Assembly: GCA_963556255.1 (NCBI GenBank)
Contig: OY744605.1
Span: 41,966,335 to 42,030,334, forward strand
Source of the DNA: Allolobophora icterica
Lineage: Eukaryota > Annelida > Clitellata > Crassiclitellata > Lumbricidae
Length of the DNA: 64,000 nucleotides
Reading direction: 5' to 3'
The notes under the pieces are model-generated. The model saw nothing but the letters and a program-made list of their open reading frames with translations. It made no database searches and was not told the DNA's origin. Numbering within the stretch: the first letter of the stretch is position 1; each line of letters starts with the position of its first letter. Shown here piece after piece: positions 34,908-45,801 of the stretch. The translations under genes were made by a program, and so were the position numbers.

Positions 34908-34925
34908 TGGGGCCTCGTCCGGGAT
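34908..34925 (+). promoter_or_regulatory. Primer binding site, proline tRNA type
   Basis: TGGGGCCTCGTCCGGGAT begins 3 nt after the 5' LTR. It differs at one base from the proline tRNA primer site TGGGGGCTCGTCCGGGAT known from gammaretroviruses. The primer assignment is by complementarity to a tRNA 3' end only. Confidence 0.8.
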
Positions 34926-35234
34926 TAAGAGAGACAATTACTAGCATCTAATAACTGCCAGTTTACTGAAACCAGTTGGTAGATTCATGCAGTGTGTGAA
35001 AATTGAGACATTTATTTGAACTTTCAACGGTCGGACATTTTGACGTTGTAACCAGTGCAAGTTATCTTGCTTGAATATTGATGTGCTTGCATAGACTACA
35101 TATCATACTCAAGAGTCATCACCTAGATCTCATCTAGAATATTGAATTTATATAGCGCAAGGCTATTAATTCATTTTAATCATCTATTGATTAATTGATT
35201 CACTGATTGTTTTTCTGAAGAGTGAGTGAGTAAG

Positions 35235-38200
35235 ATGGCCACTACAGATTATAATCAGTGGTTACAAATAGGCAGAGATTTAAATCTGCAGGATCAGGAA
35301 CTGAAACAGTTTGTAATTGACAGACAAACAGAAGCGAGAGAAGAGAGAGCGAGGGAACGTGAGGAGGCCAAAGAAAAGAGGCTAATGGAAGCAGAGAAAG
35401 AGAAAGAAAAGAGGCTAATGGAAGCTGAAGAGGCAAGGGAAAGGAGAAGGATCGAGGAGGAGAAGGAAAAGAGGCTATTGGAAGCAGAGAAGGAGAGAAT
35501 GCTTATTGAAGCAGAGAAAGAGAAGGAGAAACGACAAATGGAACAGGAACTAGCACTGAAGAAATTAGATGCTGAGATTAAAGTAAAGGAGATAGAAGCT
35601 CGCATGAACTATGATCTCAGACAAGTAGAAAGTCAAGAGAGGATGAATACAGTGGAAGGGAATGGAGACAATAATGCGAATCATGTCAAAGGATTCAGGA
35701 ACATTAAATTCCCTAATTTTAATGCAGACAAAGATTGCCTAGATGCATATCTGCTGCGATTTGAAAGGACTTGTGAAGCGTTTGAAGTTCCACGAGAATA
35801 CTGGGCCATTGCTCTTGCCAGAAATCTTGAGGGACCTGCTCTGGAAGTTTATCAAAGGTTAACTACACAAGAAGCACAGAGCTATGACTGTCTTAAAGAA
35901 CAGTTACTTAGACGTTTCCAATTGACAGAAGGTGGATACCGCCAGCGTTTTAAACAAAGTCGCTTGGAACCAGGAGAAAGTCCATCTCAATTCATTGAGA
36001 GACTTAGACGTTACATCCGTCAATGGACTTTAATGTCTGGATATGAACAAACTTATGAAGGATTGGAAAACCTGATCTTAAGAGATCAATTCTTCATAAC
36101 ATGCCCTGTAGATTTGAGGACCTTTATTAAAGAAAAGGGTAAAATTAGTCTTAAAGAAATGTTGACTCATGCTGAGGCATATATAGAAGCACATGAGTAC
36201 AGGAGCATTGATACCAATCAGAAACCAAAGGTTAAGTTCACGTCTGATGAAAACCAAAACAAAACATTTGAAGATAGGACAAGAAACAAGTTTACTGATT
36301 CAACAAGTAAACATAAAGCAGAAATGGAATCTCACAAGGAGATGAACCATAATAGATTTGCTAATAAAGATTACGGCAGAGACAAATACCAGACAACTGA
36401 ACAAGCCCCTGTCTGTTTCATATGTCGGCAACCTGGACATAAGGCGAATGTTTGCCAAAACAGAGTTAAGAGTGTTGTTAAACACACCGCAGCTGCCATA
36501 CAAGTCTTTGAGAATAGTAAACTCAAGGCAGAATGGAGGATGAAACAAAATCCGGAAGAAGTGAATCAACGAGGAACACAAGTCAATGAACATGAGTTGA
36601 CTAACGTAATTGCAAGTGCAATTGTCACAGCTTCAGATTATGATAAGCTATTCAATTCAACTGGTAGAATTAAATTAAATGGAGAAAGCATTGAATGTCT
36701 GTATGACTCTGGAGCAACATGTTGTATAGTGAAGAGAGCACTAATAGATGAGGCAGCATTGACAGGAAGAAAGGTCAACTGTACACTAATCGATGGCAGT
36801 GTACGACGTTTCCCAACAGCCAATATCCATGTGGAGAGTGAATATTTATCTGGAAAGGTTGAAGCAGTGGTAATGAACAACCCTGTAAAGCCAATCATTA
36901 TAGGTAAAATTGATGGATGGGAATATCTTCTAGCCAAAGATGAGACAAAGGATAAGCCTTCAGATAAAACACACTGTGATAATAATAATGAATCAAAGAA
37001 AATTCATACTACTGATAGCAGTAAAGAAACACAGGACAGTACGAGGGATCTAATGATACTGAGACATGGATCGCCTGATATAAACAAGGTCATGGGGTGC
37101 ATAGATGACGTCACAGAAGGCCATATCAATGCATGTAGTGAACAGCAGATAACGGCCGCTATTGAAACTAGGGCGTCAACATTGAGAGATACGGGGTATA
37201 GGCCATTTGAGATAGAAGCATTATCTGATCTTGAAGTGACCCCAACAGAAATTAAGAAAATGCAGGAGGAAGATAGAACTCTAAAGAGATACTTAGCAAT
37301 AGCTAAAGCACGGAATCATGATGAACAAACAAACAAATTTCAGTTCATAATGAGAAATGGATTGTTATTTAGACAATACAAAGACGTTCAAACAGAAGAG
37401 GTTAAGTTGCAGTTGATGTTACCTAAACCATTAAAGGAGAAAGTGTTAACAATTGCACATGGTTCTCAATTGTCGACACACCACAGAATCAAGAAAACTC
37501 GAGACAATATAAGTGATAAATTATACTGGCCATCAGTTAATCAAGACGTACGTAGATTTGTGCTGAGTTGTGATGTTTGTCAAGGGACGGATAGTGATGA
37601 AGACTTCACTTTTGAAGATGGAGTGAATACGCAGAGGAACTTAGAGATCTGTGAAGAACAATATGCAGCAGCATGTGAAATTACGACACCAATTACAAAG
37701 ATTGGAGAATATGAGTCATATATTGAAGTAGATGAGAAATATAGAATTAAAGGGCCACAAATTCTGGCAACTATTGATGCACAAATGCCATCTGAAACAG
37801 AAAAAGTTAGACAAGGAAAGCTAATTGAGATTAATAATGTTCAGATTTCATCCTATGCGATTCAAAGATTACAAGAAGAGGAAGATAGTTTGAAACATTG
37901 CAGAGAATTGGCAGCAAAGGACATGTCAGAGAGAAGCACGATTGAAAATAATCAGTTCATTGTGGATGATGATCTGTTATATGAATGTCACAAAGAGACA
38001 CCAGACACTGAGGTTAAACTGAGGTTGGTTATACCACAACCACTCAGAGAACAAATGATGACGAAGGCACATTGTCCGTCAGAAAGAGTTCATAGAGATG
38101 TTAAGGCCACACTTAATAAGATTAGTAGTGAGTGTTATTGGCCTTCGATGCAATATGAAGTTAGACAGTTCGTACAAAGCTGTGATGTCTGTCAGAGACA

Positions 38201-38858
38201 TGTGAGTAAGACTGCATTGAGTCGAGCTCAAATGAAGCATAATAAATTTTTTGATAGGAAGATCAGAAACAGGAAATTAGAAGTTGGAGATAGGGTTTTG
38301 GTATTGTTACCAAGTTGTGATAATAAATCATTTGCACAATGGCAAGGACCATATACAGTCAGAGAGAAAATCGGAGAATATAACTATAGGATCGAGGTCA
38401 ATAAGGAAAAGACTAGGACCTATCACATAAATATACTCAAGAGATATATTGACAGGAAAGGAAAGTCTAACAAAGAGTCAAATACGAGAAAGTCATATGA
38501 GGAAGTCAGTGACTCAGTTATGATAACATGTGCATTACCGGCAGCATGTGATGGTATAGTGCATGAGAACAAATGGAAAAAGAAGTTGTGTACAGGAGTG
38601 GATTGGTCAAACTCAAGAAAGGTGTTAGTTTGGTCCAATAGAAGAAATAATAGGATGGAAAGCAGAGAACATACAAAAGTAAATGAGCTAAGACCTAATG
38701 AGGTGAATCATGAGAATAAGAATGTCAACCTGGACATTAGTCATAATGAATTGAAGCATGATGATGTCCTGAATGGTAGGAAAAAGGGTAAGTTTAATAG
38801 GAGCAAAGGAGTGCCAGATTATTACATGGTAGGAAAGTGGTGGAGAAGGGAAGATTGA
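35235..38858 (+). CDS. Gag-protease-integrase-end polyprotein, about 1,207 aa, no RT
   Basis: One uninterrupted frame; the start is ATG 35235 (MATTDYNQWLQIG). In order: a charged coiled coil (about 20-140), a SCAN-like capsid region with YLLRFERTCEAF and LEGPALEVYQRL (about 165-330), a CCHC knuckle CFICRQPGHKANVC (about 394-407) and a retropepsin-type motif LYDSGATCC (about 489-497). Next come a first H2C2 zinc module ending SCDVCQ (about 741-783), a spacer with a GPY/F-like remnant (KIGEYESYIEV), a second H2C2 module ending SCDVCQRH (about 945-987) and, at once, the integrase C-terminal GPY/F module (VGDRVLVLLP, WQGPYTV, YHINILKRY; about 1015-1070). The tail to 1,207 is unrecognised and Asn/Lys-rich. 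The DDE core is missing between the second zinc module and GPY/F. No YxDD box occurs. Autonomous relatives carry the core there and RT/RNase H after GPY/F. Confidence 0.9.
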   Translation: MATTDYNQWLQIGRDLNLQDQELKQFVIDRQTEAREERAREREEAKEKRLMEAEKEKEKRLMEAEEARERRRIEEEKEKRLLEAEKERMLIEAEKEKEKRQMEQELALKKLDAEIKVKEIEARMNYDLRQVESQERMNTVEGNGDNNANHVKGFRNIKFPNFNADKDCLDAYLLRFERTCEAFEVPREYWAIALARNLEGPALEVYQRLTTQEAQSYDCLKEQLLRRFQLTEGGYRQRFKQSRLEPGESPSQFIERLRRYIRQWTLMSGYEQTYEGLENLILRDQFFITCPVDLRTFIKEKGKISLKEMLTHAEAYIEAHEYRSIDTNQKPKVKFTSDENQNKTFEDRTRNKFTDSTSKHKAEMESHKEMNHNRFANKDYGRDKYQTTEQAPVCFICRQPGHKANVCQNRVKSVVKHTAAAIQVFENSKLKAEWRMKQNPEEVNQRGTQVNEHELTNVIASAIVTASDYDKLFNSTGRIKLNGESIECLYDSGATCCIVKRALIDEAALTGRKVNCTLIDGSVRRFPTANIHVESEYLSGKVEAVVMNNPVKPIIIGKIDGWEYLLAKDETKDKPSDKTHCDNNNESKKIHTTDSSKETQDSTRDLMILRHGSPDINKVMGCIDDVTEGHINACSEQQITAAIETRASTLRDTGYRPFEIEALSDLEVTPTEIKKMQEEDRTLKRYLAIAKARNHDEQTNKFQFIMRNGLLFRQYKDVQTEEVKLQLMLPKPLKEKVLTIAHGSQLSTHHRIKKTRDNISDKLYWPSVNQDVRRFVLSCDVCQGTDSDEDFTFEDGVNTQRNLEICEEQYAAACEITTPITKIGEYESYIEVDEKYRIKGPQILATIDAQMPSETEKVRQGKLIEINNVQISSYAIQRLQEEEDSLKHCRELAAKDMSERSTIENNQFIVDDDLLYECHKETPDTEVKLRLVIPQPLREQMMTKAHCPSERVHRDVKATLNKISSECYWPSMQYEVRQFVQSCDVCQRHVSKTALSRAQMKHNKFFDRKIRNRKLEVGDRVLVLLPSCDNKSFAQWQGPYTVREKIGEYNYRIEVNKEKTRTYHINILKRYIDRKGKSNKESNTRKSYEEVSDSVMITCALPAACDGIVHENKWKKKLCTGVDWSNSRKVLVWSNRRNNRMESREHTKVNELRPNEVNHENKNVNLDISHNELKHDDVLNGRKKGKFNRSKGVPDYYMVGKWWRRED

Positions 38859-39103
38859 AGTGACATTATCCCCTTTGATGTAATAATGTAAACTCAAACT
38901 ACCTGAGCAGAGGACTGACATAAGAGACAAAAACTCTTAAAGTGTATAGATGTACATAGATATATATATGATGTATGTAAGTGAAGTAAGATGTTATGTG
39001 TTTATAGTTTAGATAGTAATTAATGTATGTGAGTAAGTCACAAGTATTTGATAAGGTGGTAAGGAATAGAAGTCTGTAGACAGCCTTTTTAAGAAGGGGT
39101 TTA
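38859..39103 (+). other. 3' untranslated part of the LTR element with polypurine tract
   Basis: About 245 bp without coding capacity. AAGAAGGGG at 39091-39099, four bases before the 3' LTR, is a good polypurine tract for plus-strand priming. Confidence 0.7.
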
Positions 39104-40020
39104 TGTAGCGAATACTATTTCTTATCAAATGACTTGTTATTTAATTCAATAATTAAATTAAGGTTTAGTATAAGATAGCTAATGTAAGCGGCGTTTATCT
39201 AAAGAAAAGCGGTGCTATATAAATATAACTCAGTTTAAGTAAACAGCCGTTGAGCCGATGTTGATAAGATGACGTGGAAGGAGATACTACGTATGCGTTA
39301 CCATAGCGACCGGAGAAGCCAACCAATGAAATGTCGTGGGGAGTCTTCGAATGGACATGAAACAGTTATGGCGACTGTCGTGTTTCATTCACGATAGATG
39401 TTTTGAATGAACGTAGATTCGTTAGCCAAATAACGGATAATTCATCGAATCTGTGTGCTCACCAGTAAGCCACAGAAGTAACACTTTCAGCGCTCGTTTT
39501 GCTGTAAGTTCTTCGATTGAAGTTGAGTTCTAAGAAACGATCGAACTGTTACGATTACTGTTTGACTGCCAAAGGTCAAATGGAATATACTGACTTTCGT
39601 ACAGTATTCTGAAATCGTCATCGCCTACGATAGTTGAAGGGATTTATGCGATTCAAACAATTCGATACTACAAAGAAGATCTACCAATCTACAGCCTAGA
39701 AATGGACATGGTTGGGACAATGCAAGATACGATCTCACAGCGATCTATGGAGATGGTCTGACAATTTACTCTACGACGGCTCAGATAAGGAATATAATAA
39801 AACTAATCCTTAAGTTAAATACGCCGCTTTAAGTAGATAAGGTTTATTTGCTTGTAAAATGGAAATAATTGTCTTATTTTAATATACATACATTGCATCA
39901 AATCTAAAGAAACGATTGTTGTTCATTGAATGGATATGTACATTGGATGTGATGTGAATGTTTATCTTCAATTCCTGGCACGAACGCTAAAGCACAATTA
40001 TATATAATATAATCGCTACA
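39104..40020 (+). repeat. 3' LTR, 917 bp
   Basis: Same length and sequence as the 5' LTR except for one C for T in AATTCCTGGCACG (about 39974). Followed by the target duplication GTTAC. Confidence 0.93.
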
Positions 40021-40396
40021 GTTACGTTAATTAAGCTGTTTACATCAAAATCACAATCAGTGACAAGGCACAACGCCGCATGATGCCGCTAATACTACCA
40101 GAGCTTCTTACATAATAGTTACACTCGTATAGGTGTTGGAAGGCTGCAAAGCCTGTAGATAGGCCTGCCGTGATAATCAGTTGCCAGATGTTTCGTTCAA
40201 AATCTGCTGGAATCGCTAATTAATCGGAACCGCTGCTTTCAACTGTCTCTGTCCATTTATTTACTAAGCAAATTATCGGAATGATTGCTCAAATATATGC
40301 TGTATACCTAATCCGTCAGTGGCCAGTTACTAGTGGTAACGGACTCTGCGAGCGCTTCTGTGAGGTACCAAGAGACGCTATATAAGCATCTTCTTA
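40021..40396. other. Short intergenic stretch with retroposon tail
   Basis: No gene. Near 40350-40390 the sequence GAGCGCTTCTGTGAGGTACC...GACGCTATATAAG can form a GCGC stem and resembles the retroposon 3' ends at 25990 and 27800. It runs straight into CATA repeats. Confidence 0.45.
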
Positions 40397-40748
40397 CATG
40401 CATACATAGAGATATACATACATGCATGCATGCACAGGCCTACATACATACATACATACATAGAGACATATATATATATAAATACATACATACATGCATA
40501 CATACATACATACATACATACATACATACATACATACATACATACATACATACATACATACATACATACATACATACATACATACATACATACATACATA
40601 CATACATACATACATACATACATACATACCTACATACCTAGAGACATATATATACATGCGTGCGTACATACATACATACATACATACATACATACATACA
40701 TACATACATACATACATACATACATACATACATACATACATACATACA

Positions 40749-40778
<30 letters not shown>
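40397..40778. repeat. CATA microsatellite, interrupted, about 380 bp
   Basis: Mostly (CATA)n with short interruptions (CATGCATGCATGCACAGGCC near 40425, a TA tract near 40470, CCTAGAGACATATATATACA near 40638). The LTR element beginning at 40779 has inserted into it; CATA repeats continue after its other end at 43797. Confidence 0.9.
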
Positions 40779-40779
<1 letters not shown>

Positions 40780-41354
40780 GTAGTGTAGTAGGCCTATAGC
40801 GTGTAGATTGCAGTGTGTAGTGTAGAGTGTATAGACCCACAACAAGAGACGGATTAAGATTTAAGAGATAGTGACAGACAATTAAGAATACAGACGGACA
40901 GAGTACGAAGGGCAGTGATCCCAGTAGTGAACGAATGAGTGACTGGCCAACAGGGCTCGGAGAGGGAGGAACCCTTAACCCCTACACTACGTGGTTCACT
41001 GAATATGTTTGCTCGTCCTGTTGACGATATTCTTGTTAAGTAATTAGGCCTTCGGCCCAAAGTGTCTATATAAACTAAACTCTTAAGTATTAGAGATTCG
41101 AGATCAGAGATTCGAGAGATAGAGATCGCTTCTTGTTGCTGTACTCAATAAACGTCTTCATCGTGCGTTGCTTCGATTACTGATCGTGTTCGGGGGTACG
41201 ACCGCCCCCTGGCGGGCGGTCGACAGGCGGTCGGCAGGCCAACCGACCAAGGGCAACCGACCGTCTTCCAAACGACGGGCGACTCAAGCTACACATCGCA
41301 GTCCGCCCGTCGCAGACAAGACCAGCCGTTACATCAACAATTACCTCTCCTACA
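40779..41354 (+). repeat. 5' LTR of the non-coding LTR element, 576 bp
   Basis: Contains CTATATAAAC near 41067 (TATA type) and CAATAAACG near 41146 (polyadenylation signal), followed by a GC-rich stretch. The end CTCCTACA is followed after 2 nt by TGGTAGAGAACCAGTCGG, which could be the primer site; the tRNA could not be assigned. Confidence 0.82.
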
Positions 41355-43230
41355 AGTGGTAGAGAACCAGTCGGTCCTCCGTGGCTCTCCAGCGAGCGAG
41401 TTCCCCACGTAAACATCAGCCAACCGACACGAAATCGGGTAGATTCACCACAACATCGCCAATCCTTCGTCGTCTACCAAAAACTTGCAGTCGCCGATAT
41501 TCGCGCAACTATCCACGACGTACCTCGCTCACTGTCTATCTATCGCTCAGTCGCTTCCCGTCATTGCACTTCGACCTTCCAACATAACGTCGCAGCGATG
41601 AAGGTAACATTTGTAAATATGTAACATCATGGACACACTTTCTACGGCTATTATCAGCCATTCGTCGTCATGAAATCGTCATTTTAGACCTCCACACCAT
41701 TCATCGATTGTCTTATGCACCTTCGCCTCATCGTCACCGAAAGGAATCCTCGTCCGTTGTTCAATACGGGACGAACTATCCCTAATTCACGGAACAATTA
41801 ACCTGGAACATTTGGACGCAATTGAAAACTGACAGCCTTTGTCTCAACCAACGGCTTCACAGCTGTTATTACCAGAAGTCACTGGACAATTGAGTCACCG
41901 ATTTTTTGTTTGTAGACCTATATACTGGACGAAACATAGGGTGGTAGTAGGATGTTGACATTCCATATTTGCTGTTTTATATAAGCATACTATTTAAATG
42001 GTTACTGTAATTTTAGGCGTTTTTTTAGTTTATACATATTAGATTACTGACATTTCTTCGCATTCATAGTTGTCGCTGTATCATCATCATATTTAGACTT
42101 TAGAATGTTTGTATATCTGATGTCCAATATTCATTAGACTGATTACCAAAGCACTGGGCGGGACTTTGGTCTTAATGCGGACGCCTAAACATCCGAATTG
42201 AAATTCTTCCTGGGCTAAGGTGCACGATCTTAGCTGCAAGAATACCTATCAGGACTTCTGACTAATGATCTTTGGACTTAGCTCTCAAGCCGACTGTAAG
42301 AATGCCTAGTAGTATGTCAATATTGTAATCGTTTTAGGTTCAGGCTCTCATGTGCAGTTTAAAGCAGACCGCTGACCATTGCCATTATGATACTTGAGTG
42401 GGATGCTGCAGTGCATCGGTCAATAGCTGATGTGTATATGAAGTTATGAACGCCTATTTGGATGTTGTCTATGCTCTCAATTAAGAGGCCTGAATTCAGA
42501 ACTGGAACTTGTTTTAAATTCCCTCAGTAGTGTCTAGCTGTATCTTCAGAATGTCAATATTGTGTTTACAAGTGAGCATTTGATTGTTGCTTTGTGCGCT
42601 ACTAGACCAGCTCTATATAATTATTAGTAAAATGTAGTAAATGGTAACCACCTAATAGCGAAAGCCTGGCATGCATATGCAATAAATTGTATGTAACGGA
42701 TCAAATCCACAGGAACATGTGCACTCAAAAGGACAGCGAGTTCCTTGCACCCTGTTGTTGAAGAGTCAGATGACGCAAGGCTTCCTACGCGGCGCATACT
42801 GGACGCCCACGGATCGAAAAGCCTATCTTACTTGGTTATTGTATGATGTTGAGGATCCTTACTCGTTAGCAATTTATAGCAATTGTGTTCCTTACTTTTT
42901 GTGTGACGGTGAACTGTTTTACTTTGCATTTTTTCCCCTTATATTATTTCTGTCAAGAATCTGTCAGAGATTGATGCAGGAGCATCAATTTTTGAACGAG
43001 GGACAGATATAAAGTTGACCTTTGTAGCGCCAGAACTTTGCAATTGCCATTTTAATAGCTATTTCACGTTAATATTGTTCATCTACTTTAATTTGTGTGT
43101 GTTTATATTTGCAATTGTGTAACGCGCTCGTATAGCTCAAGTTCTTTTCAAATGTTGAAATTTTGGTCATTGCATTATACTTGCTAGCTTAAATCGCGGG
43201 AGCGATTTCTTTTCCCGAAGGAGACGGAAC
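41355..43230 (+). other. Internal region of the non-coding LTR element
   Basis: 1,876 bp without long ORFs. The best frame (42719-43012, 97 codons) has no recognisable domain. A purine-rich stretch GAAGGAGACGG just before 43231 may be the polypurine tract. The content suggests dependence on proteins from another element. Confidence 0.7.
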
Positions 43231-43796
43231 TGTAGTGTAGTAGGCCTATAGCGTGTAGATTGCAGTGTGTAGTGTAGAGTGTATAGACCCACAACAAGAG
43301 ACGGATTAAGATTTAAGAGATAGTGACAGACAATTAAGAATACAGACGGACAGAGTACGAAGGGCAGTGATCCCAGTAGTGAACGAATGAGTGACTGGCC
43401 AACAGGGCTCGGAGAGGGAGGAACCCTTAACCCCTACACTACGTGGTTCACTGAATATGTTTGCTCGTCCTATTGACGATATTCTTGTTAAGTAATTAGG
43501 CCTTCGGCCCAAAGTGTCTATATAAACTAAACTCTTAAGTATTAGAGATTCGAGTTTAGAGATTCGAGAGATAGAGATCGCTTCTTGTTGCTGTACTCAA
43601 TAAACGTCTTCATCGTGCGTTGCTTCGATTGCTGATCGTGTTCGGGGGTAGGGCCGCCCCCTAGCGGGCGGTCGGCAGGCCAACCGGCCAAGGGCAACCG
43701 ACCGTCTTCCAAACGACGGGCGACTCGTGCTACACATCGCAATCCGCCCGTCGCAGACCAGACTTCATACGCTACACCAATACTTCCTCTCCTACA
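43231..43796 (+). repeat. 3' LTR of the non-coding LTR element, 566 bp
   Basis: Aligns to 40779-41354 along its length. Differences include GAGTTTAGAG for GAGATCAGAG, a missing GACAGGCGGTCG-type segment and a diverged last 35 bp. Confidence 0.85.
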
Positions 43797-44945
43797 CATA
43801 CATACATACACACATACATACTCGTTCGAGTGCAAAGGCTATTATAAAGTTGTCCATTCGTATAACAGAGAACATATATATAGACTTCTACCAGTCGTCA
43901 ATGTGGATCCAACGTCGTCCGCGTCCAATCGTCGTTCGGCTCTTCCGGCAATCGCCATCTTACGAGACTAGTATCAACCGCTGTTTCCGGTCTCAAATGC
44001 TTTGCGATTTCGCAGGTAGTTGCGCCTCACCAGGTTAGTCATCTGCAAACTCTCATTTGTTCACATAATGTAAGCCTAATGTAGGTGTATGACGCGCTCC
44101 CGGCGTTTCTTTAGCGCAAGACTAAGCCTTAGTGGAACTAGGTTATACGTCGGCACAATCAGGGCAGTCAAGACCGAACAGAATTAGGTCGGTTCGATGT
44201 CAGGTCAAATATCGGAGGGGATAACGCGTATTCCATTTAGAGCTGGCGTCTGGCAGAATCACGTGCATACTGCATAGCCTATACTGCTCTAGTACAGTTT
44301 AGACGAGATTCATTAAACAGACAATAACATCAGGGCTGTTTAGTGGTAAAATTAGAGGTAAGTACACGCTACCGGTTACTTTTCCGAAATAAATAAGAGG
44401 CGAGTATACGCTACAGTATTTTGTGAGTATACACTATAGTATTTTAATATTAATAAATAAAAATATTTTGTGAGGTGAGTATACGGTCTCTAGAGGTAAG
44501 TATATATACGCTGTAGGCCTATACCCGCGCATACCCTCGACTACAGCCCTGAATAACATATATAACTAGATTTAACGTATTCAATCGATTAATATAGAAA
44601 ACAATTCATACGTGCTATAGATATGTAACCGGCAATCTTTTACATTAGACCTATATATATAGTTTGAGAGGGGGATTTATTTCTGGTGAGGTATAGGAAT
44701 AGAACAGCCGCACAACCAAAGACCTCGTGATCGACGAGTTTAGTCTTTTCTGACGTTGAGTTCAAGGAAGTGGTCTAATGATAAGCTATACTTATCCAGC
44801 TGTCTTTTGCCAGTGAAGGCTCTGTTACGAGCGAAATGAAAGAAATGCAACCAAAATCAATGGTTCAACGTCTACGTGGTTTTCCTAAGAACCTGTCGAC
44901 GCTAAGCGTAAAAATTAAAGAGCTGCGTCAGCGCAATGCAAACTT
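43797..44945. other. Intergenic DNA between LTR element and TATG array
   Basis: Starts with the remaining CATA repeats. Open frames at 43727-44038 and 44836-44950 have no recognised family. A degenerate GAGGTAAGTATACGCTA-type repeat occurs five times between about 44355 and 44515. No gene can be supported. Confidence 0.5.
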
Positions 44946-45173
44946 AATACGAATGCGAGCATATGTATGCATGTATGTGTGTATGCATGCATGCATGTAT
45001 GTATGTATGTATGTATGTATGTATGTATGTATGTATGTATGTATGTATGTGTGTATGCATGCATGTATGTATGCATGTATGTATGCATGCATGTATGCAT
45101 GTATGTATGTATGTATGTATGTATGTATGTATGTATGTATGTATGTATGTATGTATGTATGCATGTATGTATG

Positions 45174-45205
<32 letters not shown>

Positions 45206-45225
45206 ACTATGTATGTATGTATGTA
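44946..45225. repeat. TATG microsatellite, about 270 bp
   Basis: (TATG)n with GCATGCATG interruptions. No LINE-like hairpin was seen at either end. Confidence 0.92.
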
Positions 45226-45675
45226 ATGTAACTACTACTTTTACAGTTTGTTCACTGAATAATAACAACAATTAAACATTGTTGTTTCATTAGGTAAGGC
45301 AAATATTAAAAATAATGGATCATGGAAAAATTTCTTTTAAAATACCATTATGTCAAATTTAAAAGTTATTGAGCTACCCCTAACTGACAAGATAATTTTC
45401 TATAACTTTGCACAAATTTCTTTTATATTCATTGGAACACAACTAAAAGTGGAAAGTCAAGAAAAAACAGTTTTAATTTTTTTTCATGAAAGTCAGAACC
45501 ACCCTAATGTATGTATGTAATGTGTGTATGTATGTAATTTATGTATGTAGGTATGTATTATGTAATGTATGTATGTATGTATGTAATGTATGTATGTATC
45601 ATGTAATGTATGTATTCATTCATTCATTTCAGGATTTGAGGATGTATGTATGTATGTATGTATGTATGTATGTAT
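45226..45675. other. AT-rich stretch and short TATG tracts
   Basis: AT-rich sequence to about 45505, then several short (TATG)n tracts broken by TAATG. It ends in a TATG run that abuts the LTR fragment at 45676. No gene. Confidence 0.7.
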
Positions 45676-45801
45676 GCTAATTGGTACCACACAGACTGAC
45701 AAACCCACGCGCAGATTCCAGACCACGAAGGCGCCGATTAGTCTGAAGTGCGAGCCCACTGACCAACTGACCAGATGCCACGTGTACAGGAATATACAGA
45801 C
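45676..45801 (+). mobile_element. LTR fragment, 126 bp, identical to part of the solo LTR
   Basis: From GCTAATTGGTACCACACAGA to GGAATATACAGAC it matches 46123-46248 without any difference I could see. The left side is a TATG tract, the right side a LINE-like tail. Confidence 0.85.

Larger units (their letters stand above)
33988..40020 (+). mobile_element. LTR retrotransposon, 6.03 kb, Gmr1-like gypsy derivative without RT
   Basis: Complete structure: 5' LTR 33988-34904, primer site, one long ORF, polypurine tract and 3' LTR 39104-40020. The 5-bp target duplication GTTAC is present on both sides (33983-33987, 40021-40025). Each LTR is 917 bp, begins TGTAGCG and ends CGCTACA; only one base difference was seen (34857-34858 region T, 3' copy C). 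The coding region has Gag, protease and integrase end modules in the Gag-PR-IN order typical of Gmr1-like Ty3/gypsy elements, but no reverse transcriptase, RNase H or integrase core. It must have been mobilised in trans, and recently, given the LTR identity and intact ORF. Confidence 0.92.
40779..43796 (+). mobile_element. Non-coding LTR element (LARD/TRIM-like), 3.0 kb, inside a CATA array
   Basis: Two related LTRs (40779-41354, 43231-43796) both begin TGTAGTGTAGTAGGCC and end CTCCTACA. CATA on both sides (40775-40778, 43797-43800) is compatible with a 4-bp duplication but is ambiguous inside a CATA array. The 1.9-kb internal part has no Gag or Pol similarity. Orientation is given by the TATA/AATAAA order in the LTRs. 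The LTRs differ by several substitutions and a 10-bp-class gap, so this insertion is older than the 33988 element. Confidence 0.82.

Noticed and set aside
36300..36937. Minus-strand ORFs inside the LTR element
   Set aside because: Shadows of the long plus-strand ORF, without any family motif.
41355..43230. Hidden Gag or Pol in the second LTR element
   Set aside because: No CCHC, DSGA, YxDD or H2C2 motif was found in any frame of the internal region.
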